64,000 nt of DNA from the NCBI RefSeq assembly GCF_001641755.2, contig NZ_LRFG02000002.1:496001-560000 (forward strand), read 5' to 3'. This document shows, piece after piece, positions 34,665 to 45,674 of this stretch. The translations under genes were made by a program, and so were the position numbers. The notes under the pieces were generated by a model. The model did not search any database. It was not told the origin of the DNA and saw nothing but the letters and a program-made list of their open reading frames with translations. The stretch's first letter is position 1. Each line of letters opens with the position of its first letter. The stretch is from Microbulbifer flavimaris (GTDB lineage Bacteria > Pseudomonadota > Gammaproteobacteria > Pseudomonadales > Cellvibrionaceae).

Positions 34665-35390
34665 TCAGAGCCTGTCTGGCCCCCCTGCCAGCTTCTCACA
34701 GACTAGCTGGCCAACTTTCCGGCCCCACTGCTCATAGACACCCGGCCCCGGGTGAAATCCATCGCTTGCCATCAGGGTTTGGTCTGCAGAGAACCGCAGA
34801 CTGAGAAATTCTACGTTGTTCTCTCCTCCCGCATCATCAAGAAGGCAAGCGTCCAGCTGGGTCGCTCTGCGCCCCAGGTACCAACGCAACGGTTGCGGCA
34901 AGGCGGGAAAGTCATGCACCGGCGGCAGACCGGAACAGACAATAAGCCGGGCACGGAAACGCGACCTCAGAAGCGCCCGCAACCGGCGCTGCTGCGCCCT
35001 CCACTGCTCTACCTGCAGCCCACTGGTCACATCATTTACACCGAGGGAGGTAATGACAACATCAAAGTCCCTGGACTCCATCTGCTCCACGGTCTCGATG
35101 GCTTCAGCCGTAGTCGCACCGGTGCGCGCAACCAATGCCCAATCGAGCCGATAAAAGGGTGATAGTGCTCTGATCACCTGCCCGAGCAGTGCCTCTGACT
35201 GGCTCGATGCTCCGACCCCAGCCGCGGCCGAATCGCCCAGAACCAATATACTCAGTTCCGCCCCCACACCCGAGCGTCCCCGGCGAGCTCCGCCCGGCTC
35301 AGGCAGGCGCGGTGTTCGCCTGCGCACCCACTGCCCCTGCAACAGAAGCAGTGGACCAAGCATCAGCGTGAGCAGCGTATCAGTGGTCAT
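34665..35390 (-). CDS. SGNH/GDSL hydrolase
   Basis: 241-residue esterase-like protein. Block I is LVLGDSAAAGVG with nucleophile Ser54, block III is TSLGVNDVTSG with Asn, and block V is DGFHPGPGVYEQWG with catalytic Asp and His. The N-terminus is hydrophobic and could be a membrane anchor (about 5-20) followed by an Arg-rich stretch. Substrates of such enzymes range from lipids to acetylated sugars. It converges on the DUF3014 gene. Confidence 0.82.
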   Translation of the reverse strand: MTTDTLLTLMLGPLLLLQGQWVRRRTPRLPEPGGARRGRSGVGAELSILVLGDSAAAGVGASSQSEALLGQVIRALSPFYRLDWALVARTGATTAEAIETVEQMESRDFDVVITSLGVNDVTSGLQVEQWRAQQRRLRALLRSRFRARLIVCSGLPPVHDFPALPQPLRWYLGRRATQLDACLLDDAGGENNVEFLSLRFSADQTLMASDGFHPGPGVYEQWGRKVGQLVCEKLAGGPDRL

Positions 35391-35608
35391 TTAGTTGCGT
35401 CCTGTCGGCTTGAGCCTGCCTGATGGCGCCCAAGAGAACTTCCCCTCATTAGCACCCCCGGGAGTTTACTCCAGCAAGTCCGACTTTAAGCGGACAAAAA
35501 CTGACGGGAAAACTCGCAGGCTCTCCCAGCATCAATCACTGGGTTGCGAAACCAGGTCTTTTCACTGCGGTTGCAAATCAAGGCGAAAATACCGGCAGGC
35601 CGGATATC

Positions 35609-37102
35609 TCAATTCAGGCTCGCCAGAAATTTCTCGTGATCAGGAAGAGACTTCACTGTTCCATCGATGAGGGTGCGGAGGCTACCCATCAGGTCGCGGA
35701 GCTGTTCTTCCGAGAGATTGTCCGCAATCGTATGGTGATCCTGCGGGAAGATGCCCTGCCCGATCATCACCTGCTGCCAGGCCACCTCCGTAAACAGGTC
35801 ATCATAGTCACGGAAGACCTTGCCCGTACGACGGAAAAGCTCAATTTTATGCTCCAGTGTTTGCGGAATGCTCATCGATTCACATTCTCGCCAGAATTCA
35901 CTATCCCGCCGCTCATTGAGCTTATAGTGCAGGATGATGAAATCGCGAATCCGCTCAATCTCCACTTGCGACTGACGATTGAATTCAGACACTTCCTCCG
36001 GCTTGATGCCTTGGTGCGGAAATGACTTGATCAAGCGCGTCGCAGCGGACTGAATCAGATGGATGCTGGTCGATTCGAGCGGCTCGAGGAATCCACTGGA
36101 CAGCCCGATGCTGACCACGTTTCTATCCCATTGCTTCTCCCGGCGCCCGGTGCGGAACGGTATAACCCGTGGTTCGGCCAGGGCCTCGCCATCCAGGTTC
36201 TTCATCAGCACTTCCCGCGCCTCATCATCACTCCAGTGTCTGCTCGAATAGACAATACCGTTACCGGTGCGGTGCTGAAGTGGAATACGCCACTGCCAGC
36301 CTGCGGCATGGGCGATCGACCGGGTATAGGGCACGATTGGCTTGCTACCGGCGCTGGGCACGGCCATTGCCCGGTCGCAGGGCAACCACTGTGACCACCC
36401 CTCGAAGCCGACCCCTAACGTTTTTTCGATCAACAGCGCAGCCAATCCGGTACAGTCGACAAACAAATCTCCCGACACGCTCTGCCCATCTTCCAGAAGA
36501 AGACTTTCTACAAAACCGTCCTGCGGGCGCACCTGAACACTCTTAACGGTCCCCTCGATGCGTCCTACACCTTTGCTCTCACTGTAATTCCGCAGGTACT
36601 GGGCATAGAGCCCCGCATCGAAATGGTAGGCATAGGAGATCCCGGGCAGGTTGGTACCTTTGATTTGTGCCAGATGCGCAAATTTGTTGTGAATGGCCGC
36701 CTGATAATTCAGGGAATAGTCCCAGAGGCTGGATTCATCGCCACTGGCCCGGCTTCGGCGCCAGAAGTGGTGAAAATCACAGAAGGGAAAGTTCTTACCG
36801 ATGCTACCAAAAGCGTGCATGTAGCTATCGCCCTGACGCAGCCAGTTTTCAAACTGGATTCCCAGCTTGATCGTGCCCCTGGTGGCCTTCAGGAAATCCC
36901 GCTCATTGATACCAAGCGCCTGGTTGAAATTGATGATTGGCGGAATGGTGGCCTCGCCGACACCGACTGTGCCGATCTTGTCGGATTCCACCAGGGTGAT
37001 ATTGAGACTTTTACCGAGGACCTTCACCATCAGCGAGGCTGTCATCCAGCCGGCAGTGCCTCCACCCAGGATGACGAGGTTTTTAATATTCTGGTCGCTC
37101 AC
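35609..37102 (-). CDS. flavin-dependent tryptophan-halogenase-family protein
   Basis: 497-residue FADH2-dependent halogenase-type protein. The FAD-binding GGGTAGW lies near the start (LVILGGGTAGWMTA), the hallmark WQWRIPL (WxWxIP) near the middle, and GLSSGFLEPLESTSIHL in the C-terminal half. With the start I prefer, Lys79 in GTIKLGIQFENW falls where the catalytic lysine sits in PrnA and RebH. Start: the longest frame opens at GTG 37111, but AGGTGG stands five bases before a GTG at 37102. Members next to TonB receptors in marine bacteria and Xanthomonas have unknown natural substrates. A terminator separates it from the receptor gene. Confidence 0.88.
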   Translation of the reverse strand: MSDQNIKNLVILGGGTAGWMTASLMVKVLGKSLNITLVESDKIGTVGVGEATIPPIINFNQALGINERDFLKATRGTIKLGIQFENWLRQGDSYMHAFGSIGKNFPFCDFHHFWRRSRASGDESSLWDYSLNYQAAIHNKFAHLAQIKGTNLPGISYAYHFDAGLYAQYLRNYSESKGVGRIEGTVKSVQVRPQDGFVESLLLEDGQSVSGDLFVDCTGLAALLIEKTLGVGFEGWSQWLPCDRAMAVPSAGSKPIVPYTRSIAHAAGWQWRIPLQHRTGNGIVYSSRHWSDDEAREVLMKNLDGEALAEPRVIPFRTGRREKQWDRNVVSIGLSSGFLEPLESTSIHLIQSAATRLIKSFPHQGIKPEEVSEFNRQSQVEIERIRDFIILHYKLNERRDSEFWRECESMSIPQTLEHKIELFRRTGKVFRDYDDLFTEVAWQQVMIGQGIFPQDHHTIADNLSEEQLRDLMGSLRTLIDGTVKSLPDHEKFLASLN

Positions 37103-37204
37103 GATTTCCACCTGAAATACATATTTCGAATCAATGACTCAAGGCTAGCGAATTCCGCACAGGAGCGGTACCAAGATCCGAAATTTCAAAATCTGGAATT
37201 AGAA

Positions 37205-37243
37205 ATAAAAAAGCCCTTGTAATACTGCTATTACAAGGGCTTT
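37205..37243 (-). terminator. strong intrinsic terminator after the TonB receptor gene
   Basis: A perfect 14-bp stem (AAGCCCTTGTAATA with TATTACAAGGGCTT, four-base loop) is followed on the minus strand by TTTTTTATTT. It lies between the receptor and the halogenase genes, about 100 bases ahead of the halogenase start. Confidence 0.9.
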
Positions 37244-37270
37244 AGGTGGCTTAACGCCTAACTACCGGAA

Positions 37271-40069
37271 TTACAGCTCGTAGCTGAAGCCCAGCAGGTA
37301 GATGCTGCCGTAGCTCTGGTAGTCACGAACCTGCAGAGAGTTATCGCCACTCAGGGTGGTGAAAGGCTCATCGGTCAGGTTCTGACCCTGCAGGTATACA
37401 GACAGACCTTCCAGGCCGCTGATGCCGGCTTCGGCGAAGTCGTAACCCAGCTGGACGTCGACGATGGTTTCACCAACCACGTCAACCTGCTGGGTGTCGA
37501 AACCTACACCGTAGACTTCGCCCTTGAAGTCGTCACGCTTGCGCATGCTGGCACGGGCGGAGAAGCCGTAGTTTTCGTAGTAAGCGGTCAGAGTCTGGAT
37601 GCTCTCGGACAGGCCGGGCAGCTGGTAGTCGTTGCCATTCTGGTCCTGAATGTCAGTTTCCAGGCCGGTGTGGCTGGCCAGCAGACCGAAGCCGTCCAGG
37701 CTCTCGGAGAACATGTTGAACGGAAGCACTACAGACAGCTCGTAACCCTGCAGGGTGCCGCCACCGGCATTTATCTTGCCGTAACCGGTTGCGGTGGTGT
37801 TCTCAGGAACGATACCGGTCTCCGGGTCTGCTACACCTGCCAGGTCGACAATGTAGTTGTCGTCGAAGTGCCAGTTGCTGAGATCCTTCCAGAACAGCGC
37901 CGCCGAGAAGTAACCCTCTTCACTGAAGTAGTTCTCGTAGGACAGGTCAAGACCAATGGCTTCCTTCGGCTCAAGCTCCGGGTTACCACCGCTGACGCTC
38001 CAGAAATTGCCATTCTCATCAGGACGAGCGTTTTCGCCGCCACCGAAATAGTCAACCAGGATAGAAGCGTTCATCTCATCCATGCGAGCGCGGGAGATGG
38101 TCTTGGCGGCACCGAAACGAACTGTCTGCTGCTCGTCGATGGCCAGGGCCAGGTTCAGGCTCGGCAGGAAGTGGCTGTAATCGTGGGTGATATCGGTGGG
38201 AGAAGTCACCACCAGGCCATCGATGATCTGACCAGCTGCACCCTGGGACTGCTGCTCGGTGTAGACATAGCGCAGGCCAGCGTTACCGGTCAGCGGCAGG
38301 CCGGCCACTTCAGTCTCGAAGCCCGCCTGGGCGAATGCTGCGGTCACTGCCTCGCTCACAGACCAGGACTTGGTCAGGTGGCTGGTGTTGGTCAGGGACT
38401 CTGCCAGCAGGCTGTAGTAGCCGTCTTTGAGCATGGCAGCTGCGTCATAGGCGATCATGTCACCCATGCCGATGAAATCCAGTGACGCTGTACCAAGACG
38501 GTACTGCTCCGGCACTTCCAGCATTTCCGGGAAGTTGCTCAGGGTCATGAAGTAACCCTCAGACTTCTTGGTCTTCTCGCGGTCGCGGTAAGAAACACCG
38601 TAGGAAATTTCATTGACGATACCGGCTTCCACCATCTGGGTAGCTGCCAGTTTCAGGGAAGTCAGTTCATCATCGATTTCCGGGGTGTTCAGGAAGCCGT
38701 CCTGTCCGGTGTTTTCCAGCGGAGTACCGGTGATGCCCAGGCTGTCGTTCAGCGCTGCGCTCCAGCCCCAGGTCAGCGGACCGCCCAGCTGGATCAGGCT
38801 GTAGTCACTGTAATCCAGGTTGTGGTCGAACTTGGCACCAGTGTTGCCACCGTCGAAGGTGTAGCTCAGGTCGTCGGCGACACCGGCGTCGTTACCGCGG
38901 CCGGTACCGGCGTAGCTTTCGAAGCTCCAGATGTCACGCTCTACGGCTGAGTAGCTGGCATCGAACTCGAGCTGCAGGGTGTCGGAGAAGTCGTACTTGG
39001 TGTTGAAGCCGAAGTTGTTCAGCTCTGCTGCACGGGTCTCCAGATCGTTACGAACGACTACGCGCTGCCCTTCTGTGGTGGCGCCAGTGATGAAGCCGCT
39101 GGACGGATCAACAGTGGCGCTCTCCGGGCTGATGGAGCCCTGGCCCCAGGCAAACGGGATCTCGATACCGCGCAGGATCTTCTCGTCGGAGAAGTCTACG
39201 TACAGGGCATCGAAGGTCATGTTCAGCTTGTCATTCGGCTGCGCCTCAACCACCAGCATTACGCTGTCGCGATCCAGAACGGAGGAGCGCACGAACGGCT
39301 TGGCACCACCTAGGATGGAGTAAGTGTTGCCATCTTCAGCAGTGAATTCCGGGTAGCCCCAAGCATTCCAGCGCTCTTCCTGGTTCGGGGAGCTCATGGT
39401 GTTGAAGGCGAACGCCACACCAATGGTGTCGTCGGCGAACTGGTCGATGTAGGAAACGGTGGCGCGGTGGCCCTGGTCCTCACCATCGGGATTCAGCTTG
39501 TCGAAGCTGGTCATCTCGTACTGGGAGTTCACCTTGATGACACGCTCACCGCGCTCCAGCGGCTTGACGGTCTGCATGTCGATCACACCGGCGATGCCTT
39601 CAGCTTCGATGCTGGCAGTCGGGGTCTTGTAAACGGTCACACCGCTCATGATCTCAGACGGGTACAGGTCGAATTCCACACCGCGGTTGTCGCTGATGGA
39701 AACCTGCTCACGGCCATTGAAAGTGGTGGCACTTTCGTTTTCACCGAAACCACGAATGGAAACGCGGCTTGCGCGGCCGTCCAGGCGCTGAGCGGCCAGG
39801 CCGGGCAGGCGGGCAATAGACTCAGCAATAGAGGAATCGGGCAGCTTGCCGATATCTTCGGCAGAGATGGCCTCAACAACGGCCTTGGCGTCGCGCTTGG
39901 TGTCGATGGAGTCCATCACACTCTTACGGAAGCCGGTTACGGAAACTTCTTCCAGCGACGCTGCTCCTTCCTGTGCTTCCTGTGCGAAAACACCGACGGA
40001 GGTAACGGACGCTGCGATCGCTGCGGACAGCAGGGCTGGCCGGAAGCGCTTGTTGGATAGACTCATCAT
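37271..40069 (-). CDS. TonB-dependent receptor, probable maltodextrin transporter
   Basis: 932-residue outer-membrane receptor. Signal peptide 1-29 (VFAQEA), a TonB-box-like segment LEEVSVTG, plug domain (about 45-165, with SAEDIGKLPDSSIAESIARL and SRVSIRGF), and a 22-strand barrel ending in the sorting motif LLGFSYEL. There is no N-terminal STN domain. The sequence type is that of large sugar TonB receptors such as Caulobacter MalA. The substrate is inferred from neighbours and the MalT boxes in its promoter. Two adjacent ATGs follow GGGAGAAG. It faces a strong terminator at its end. Confidence 0.9.
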   Translation of the reverse strand: MMSLSNKRFRPALLSAAIAASVTSVGVFAQEAQEGAASLEEVSVTGFRKSVMDSIDTKRDAKAVVEAISAEDIGKLPDSSIAESIARLPGLAAQRLDGRASRVSIRGFGENESATTFNGREQVSISDNRGVEFDLYPSEIMSGVTVYKTPTASIEAEGIAGVIDMQTVKPLERGERVIKVNSQYEMTSFDKLNPDGEDQGHRATVSYIDQFADDTIGVAFAFNTMSSPNQEERWNAWGYPEFTAEDGNTYSILGGAKPFVRSSVLDRDSVMLVVEAQPNDKLNMTFDALYVDFSDEKILRGIEIPFAWGQGSISPESATVDPSSGFITGATTEGQRVVVRNDLETRAAELNNFGFNTKYDFSDTLQLEFDASYSAVERDIWSFESYAGTGRGNDAGVADDLSYTFDGGNTGAKFDHNLDYSDYSLIQLGGPLTWGWSAALNDSLGITGTPLENTGQDGFLNTPEIDDELTSLKLAATQMVEAGIVNEISYGVSYRDREKTKKSEGYFMTLSNFPEMLEVPEQYRLGTASLDFIGMGDMIAYDAAAMLKDGYYSLLAESLTNTSHLTKSWSVSEAVTAAFAQAGFETEVAGLPLTGNAGLRYVYTEQQSQGAAGQIIDGLVVTSPTDITHDYSHFLPSLNLALAIDEQQTVRFGAAKTISRARMDEMNASILVDYFGGGENARPDENGNFWSVSGGNPELEPKEAIGLDLSYENYFSEEGYFSAALFWKDLSNWHFDDNYIVDLAGVADPETGIVPENTTATGYGKINAGGGTLQGYELSVVLPFNMFSESLDGFGLLASHTGLETDIQDQNGNDYQLPGLSESIQTLTAYYENYGFSARASMRKRDDFKGEVYGVGFDTQQVDVVGETIVDVQLGYDFAEAGISGLEGLSVYLQGQNLTDEPFTTLSGDNSLQVRDYQSYGSIYLLGFSYEL

Positions 40070-40105
40070 CTTCTCCCTGGACTTATCGTTATGGTGAGAC
40101 CCTGC

Positions 40106-40166
40106 ATCCTAGGCCCGCCTGATGTCCATATCATCCTCCCCCCATGGGGGAGGAGGTGGGAGGAGT
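40106..40166 (-). promoter_or_regulatory. MalT-box cluster and promoter of the TonB receptor gene
   Basis: On the minus strand GGGGAGGATG (40132-40141, 9/10 match) stands exactly 20 bases before TAGGAT (40106-40111). On the plus strand two abutting direct repeats follow: GGGGAGGAGG at 40147-40156, a perfect match to the E. coli MalT box, and TGGGAGGAGT at 40157-40166 (8/10). This is the densest cluster in the window. Confidence 0.72.
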
Positions 40167-40238
40167 CGCGCCGCCCCACAAGGGGGCGACCAGCACCACT
40201 CTAAGTCTTTGATTTGTTAAAGGTTTCTGTTTTTAAGC

Positions 40239-41201
40239 TCAGTTCTCTAGTGCCGCCGCCGCGCCGATCAATGCCTGGTAACCGGCATTGAGGGCGTAGA
40301 GGGGCACCGTTTTTATCCATTGCTCCACCCGCCCCTTGGCGAGAAAGCGCTGTTCAAATTCACTCTCCGGCAGCAATTCCGCGATGCGCGGCAGGATACC
40401 GCCGCCGATAAACACACCACCGCGGGCGCCCAGATACAGGGCGGTATCGCCGGCCACGCTGCCGAGAAAGTTGAGGAAATCCAGCAGGGTTTCCCGGCAC
40501 AGGGCGTCGGAACCATCCAGCCCGCGCGCGCTCACATCCTGCGGCTGCAGATCCTCCGGCGCGCGACCGTGCATCTCACACACCGCGCGGTACAGGTTGA
40601 CCAGGCCGCTGCCGGACAACACCCACTCGTTAAATACCGGGCGCTGGCTGCGCATCATGATCTGCAACAACTGCAGCTCCCGCTCGCTGACCACACCGAG
40701 GTTGGCGTGCCCGCCTTCACCGGCGATCACCTGCGGCTTGTCACCGGCAAATGCCAGTCCGGCCACACCGAGGCCGGTGCCCGGGCCGAGCACTGCCATC
40801 GGGGCGCCTTTCATTCTCGGCATATCCCGCAGTACGGTGTAGTCATTACTGCTGAGACGCGGCAGTGACTGCGCCAGCGCGGCAAAATCGTTGATCAGCA
40901 GCATCTGCTCCAGCCCAAAGGCAGACTGGAGCTCCTCGGCGCAGATCTGCCAGCCGAGATTGGTCATGATTACCCGGCCACCGGCGGCGTTGTGCTCTAC
41001 CGGCCCCGCTGCGGCAATGCTGGCGCGCTGCGGCCGCGGTTGCTCGAGGCCGTCGAGCCAGTGCTGCAGGGCACCGGCAAAGCCGTCGAAGCGCTGGCAG
41101 TCCACCACTTTCAGCGCTTCCAGCGCGTAGCCGCCCTCTTTGGGTACGGCGATGGCAAAGCGGGCGTTGGTGCCGCCGATATCCGCTACGATGCTTGTCA
41201 T
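40239..41201 (-). CDS. glk: glucokinase
   Basis: 320-residue enzyme, the length of E. coli Glk, phosphorylating glucose with ATP to glucose-6-phosphate. Motifs are VADIGGTNARFA (phosphate 1), LINDFAALAQSLP with the catalytic Asp, AVLGPGTGLGVAGL (phosphate 2), GEGGHANLG, and GGVFIGGGILPR (adenosine motif). In this locus it would trap glucose released by the alpha-glucosidases. It lies downstream of malG, separated by 149 bases that contain a further MalT-like pair, and so may have its own promoter as well as readthrough. Confidence 0.92.
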   Translation of the reverse strand: MTSIVADIGGTNARFAIAVPKEGGYALEALKVVDCQRFDGFAGALQHWLDGLEQPRPQRASIAAAGPVEHNAAGGRVIMTNLGWQICAEELQSAFGLEQMLLINDFAALAQSLPRLSSNDYTVLRDMPRMKGAPMAVLGPGTGLGVAGLAFAGDKPQVIAGEGGHANLGVVSERELQLLQIMMRSQRPVFNEWVLSGSGLVNLYRAVCEMHGRAPEDLQPQDVSARGLDGSDALCRETLLDFLNFLGSVAGDTALYLGARGGVFIGGGILPRIAELLPESEFEQRFLAKGRVEQWIKTVPLYALNAGYQALIGAAAALEN

Positions 41202-41283
41202 GGCTTCTTGCTAATCCTTACTCACACTGCCTGTCACTGACTTTGCCCGGACACACGGGCGCTGCTGCCCGATCCGGCAAAGG

Positions 41284-41338
41284 CCGCGCAATTTACGCGG
41301 CTTCTGGTGAAAAATCCACCACCCCCAGGGGGCGTAGG
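41284..41338 (-). promoter_or_regulatory. MalT-like box pair and GC hairpin between malG and glk
   Basis: GGGGCGTAGG on the plus strand (41329-41338) faces GGGGGTGGTG on the minus strand (41317-41326). On the minus strand TAAATT follows 21 bases later as a weak -10 for glk. It lies in the loop of a hairpin (GCCGCG ... CGCGGC followed by CTTT) that may be the end of the malG message. Confidence 0.5.
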
Positions 41339-41350
41339 CGCCAAAATTTG

Positions 41351-42304
41351 CTACCCCTTGACCGCACCGGAGGACAGACCGGAAACAAGGAAGCGCTGCA
41401 GGGCCAGAAACAGGAGGATCACCGGCACGGAAACCATGATCGAGCCGGCGGCAAAATAGCCCCACTCGGACGAATAATCGCTGACGAAAAACCGCAACCC
41501 CACCGGCACGGTATAGAGCGATTCATCGTCCATGAAGATGGAGGCCAGAATGAATTCATTCCAGGCGGTCATGAAAGAGAAAAGCCCGGTCACCGCAATC
41601 GCTGGCCGCGCCAGCGGCAGGATAATGCGATAGAAAATGGTCATCCGCGACGCGCCTTCCAGCAGTGCCGACTCCTCAATCTCGTAGGGCAAGGTGTCGA
41701 AGTAGCCTTTCAGCATCCACACGCAGAACGGCAGTGCGGTAATGGCGTAGACCAGGATCAAGCCTAGCCAGGAATTACCGAGCCCCAGCCACTGCACCAC
41801 GATGACGTACAGGGGGATCAACATCAGCACCGCCGGGAACATCTGCGATACCAGGAACAACATCAGGCCGCGGTTGCGGCCCGGGAACCTGAAGCGGGAA
41901 AAGGCGTAGGCGGCGGTGCAGGAGAGCACCAGCCCGATCACCGTGGTGCCACCGGCCACCACCAGGCTGTTCAGCAGCCAGCGTATAAAAGGCTGCTCAG
42001 TAAGCACCGCGCGGAAGTTCTGCAGTGACCACTGCTCCGGCAGCGGCACCAGCGCCGCCATCTGGGCCCAGAAGCCCATATCCCGGGTGTCCTGCGCCAG
42101 CTGCAGGGACTGCTGGCCAGAAAAAGCGAGACTCACCACCCACAGCAGCGGATAGATCACCACCAGGGAGGCAAAGACCAGCAGGGCAAAGCGCCAGCTC
42201 AGCACATCCCGCAGTGCGCCCCGCAACACCCCCTGCGCGCGCTCGCGGTACGGCAAATCCAGCTCGGCCGCCACGGGCCTGCCCTGCACTTGGGAATTGC
42301 TCAT
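41351..42304 (-). CDS. malG: maltose/maltodextrin ABC permease, MalG type
   Basis: 317-residue inner-membrane permease with six predicted transmembrane helices. The EAA loop that docks on the ATPase is ESALLEGASRMTIFYRIILP. The C-terminus ends FLVSGLSSGAVKG, close to the ...GLTAGGVKG end of MalG proteins. It partners the permease half of the upstream fused protein and MalK. Its ATG overlaps the stop of that gene (ATGA), implying coupled translation. Maltodextrin specificity is inferred from locus and family. Confidence 0.9.
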   Translation of the reverse strand: MSNSQVQGRPVAAELDLPYRERAQGVLRGALRDVLSWRFALLVFASLVVIYPLLWVVSLAFSGQQSLQLAQDTRDMGFWAQMAALVPLPEQWSLQNFRAVLTEQPFIRWLLNSLVVAGGTTVIGLVLSCTAAYAFSRFRFPGRNRGLMLFLVSQMFPAVLMLIPLYVIVVQWLGLGNSWLGLILVYAITALPFCVWMLKGYFDTLPYEIEESALLEGASRMTIFYRIILPLARPAIAVTGLFSFMTAWNEFILASIFMDDESLYTVPVGLRFFVSDYSSEWGYFAAGSIMVSVPVILLFLALQRFLVSGLSSGAVKG

Positions 42305-44561
42305 CGGGCCGCCCCCCGGCCAGTTTCAAAAGCCCCACTGACCCGCGTCTGCCAAACGGCGTACATAAACAGCAGCGCCAGCACCACGATGGAATAAGCC
42401 GCGGCGTAAGCGTACTGGTATTTCTCGAAGCCGATGCGGAAGGCCTTGGTAATGAGAATATCGTTGGCGCCCGCCGGCGCACCGTCACTGACGAGGTAGA
42501 TAACGTTGAACATATTGAAGGTCCACACCACCGACAAGATCACTGCCGGCACCAGCACGGGCCTCAGCAGTGGCAGGGTGATAGCGCGGAACTGGTACCA
42601 GCGACTGGCGCCCTCCACTCGCGCGGCCTCGTACAATTCGCGGGGAATGGCCTGCAGCCCGCCGAGGATGACCACCATCATGAACGGGATGCTGAGCCAG
42701 ACATTGGTCACCAGCCCGGTGAAGAAGCTGGTACCCACGGAATCGAACCAGGCCACCGGGGCGAAGCCGAAAACCTGCAGCCCCTGGTTGATCACCCCGA
42801 ACTGCGGGTGGAACATCCCCTTCCAGACAAGGGCGGTGATGTAATTGGGGATCGCCCACGGCAGGATCAGGATCAGGCGGAACCAGGTGCGACCGAATAT
42901 TGGCTTGTTCAGCGCCAGTGCCAGCAACAACGCGAGCCCCACCGAGATGACCACATTGCTGGCGGTCCAGCAGACGGTCATGAAAAGGGTCCAGTAGAAG
43001 TTGTCGTAGTTGATGCTGCGCTGGCCACTCTCCCCATAGAAGAGATTCCAGTCGCCGAGGATCGACAGATAGTTATCAATACCGAGCCAGCGGGAAGCCA
43101 GCGGTGCGCTCTCGTTCAGCAAGGTGGTATCGGTAAACGACAGCAGGAAACCGTACAGGAGGGGAAAGAAGACCAGCAGCAGCATGCCCAGCGCTGCGGG
43201 CAGGATATAGAGGTAAGCGGTGCGATGCTGGCGCCAGCTACCGGCAATGGTCTCGCGCTGGCGCCACAGCGCCATGACCGCAACCAAAACCGCCAGCAGC
43301 AGGGCGAGCGACAGCCACAACGGCAACTCTTCGGACTGCGCGACCCGGCGCTGGGTATTCTCCAGCGCAGCCAGGTCCTTCGACAGCTGTTCCTGCAGGC
43401 GCTGCAATTCATCTGCGGGTTGTGCCGCCCCTTTCACCACTTTTTTCAGCACCGTTTCCAACGGCTTCCACAGCAGAGTCATCGCCGGGTGATTGGGGAT
43501 CGGCACTGCCGTATCCAGCTGGCGACGGAAGGCCATAGTGACCGGATCGCTGGCGAGCTGAGGATTATCAAACGCCGCCAGGTTGGCCGGCAGATGGCCG
43601 CCCTCGAGGGCCAGCCGCTCCGCCGACGCCGTGGAAGTCAGGAAAGCCATCAGGCTCACTGCCGCCTGCTGCTGTTTGCTCCAGGGAGAGAGAAACAGCC
43701 CCTCTACCGCAATCCAGGGCGAGAGTGGGCGCTCACCCACCAGCCTGGGCAAGGGCGCCACACCAAAATCAATGGACGGATCAATTTCTCCCAGCAGCCA
43801 CGGGCCGCTGATCACCATGGCCGCTCGGCCCTGGTTGAAGAGGTTGGTCACCAGGGTGCTGTTGGGCTCCTCCGGCAATACCCGATCATGGCGAGCCCAG
43901 CTCTCCAGCAACTCGAGGGAGCGAATGTTGGCCTCGCTGTCGAGGGCCAGCTCGCCGCTGTTATCGAATGGCCCCCTGCCCAGAGCGTTCATCAGCGCAC
44001 CGTGGAAGAAAGGCTCCGTATAGCTGTAGGCGAGCCCGAAACGGCCACGCTCGCGACTCGTCAGCTGCTGTGCGCGGTCAATCATTTCCGCCACCGTGGC
44101 CGGCGGAGCGGACACCAGCGCGCGGTTGTAGATGAGCGCAGTGCTTTTGAAATTGAGCGGCAGACCGTAAAGACGCCCTTTGTAGCTCATGGCATCCAGC
44201 AGGCTCGGCGGGAAACGCTCCAGCACCCCTTCCGGCAGCAATGCCTCCATCGGCGCGATCATATGCCCGGTCTCCGACCAGCCGCCGATGCGATCATGGG
44301 CATATATGAAGAGATCCGGCCCCTGACCGCGGGGGAGGGCGGCAGAGAGCTTGTCGGGAAAACTGCCAAAGGGCACGGCGAGGGCGCGCACCGGCGTCTC
44401 GGGATGCGCGCGGTTAAATTCCTCCAGCAGCGCGTCCAGTGCCTGCCTCTCGGCACCACGATAGCCGTGCCAGAGCAGCAGCTCACGGGAATCCTGTGCG
44501 CCGACCTGCAGCGCACCGAGTCCCAGCAGCAGCCCCAGCAGCGGGGCCAGCAGACGCACCA

Positions 44562-44562
<1 letters not shown>
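42301..44562 (-). CDS. natural fusion of maltose-binding protein and permease (MalE-MalF)
   Basis: 753-residue single polypeptide. A signal or anchor helix (about 3-22) precedes a solute-binding domain (24-400) with ELLLWHGYRGAE, GLPLNFKSTALIYNR, GRAAMVISGPWLLGEID and FLTSTASAERLALEGGHLP. A charged helix (385-412) follows, then one transmembrane helix (415-434), and an MalF-like permease (448-753) with EAA loop LYEAARVEGASRWYQFRAIT. The extra helix after the binding domain brings the chain to the cytoplasm before the permease, so topology is consistent. The large MalF P2 loop is absent. ATG at 44562 or GTG at 44565, both overlapping the malK stop. No frameshift or internal stop. Confidence 0.88.

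Positions 44563-45674
<1,112 letters not shown>

Noticed and set aside
35395..35670. Plus-strand open frame beyond the SGNH gene
   Set aside because: Overlaps the 3' end of the halogenase antisense, basic unstructured translation, no ribosome site.
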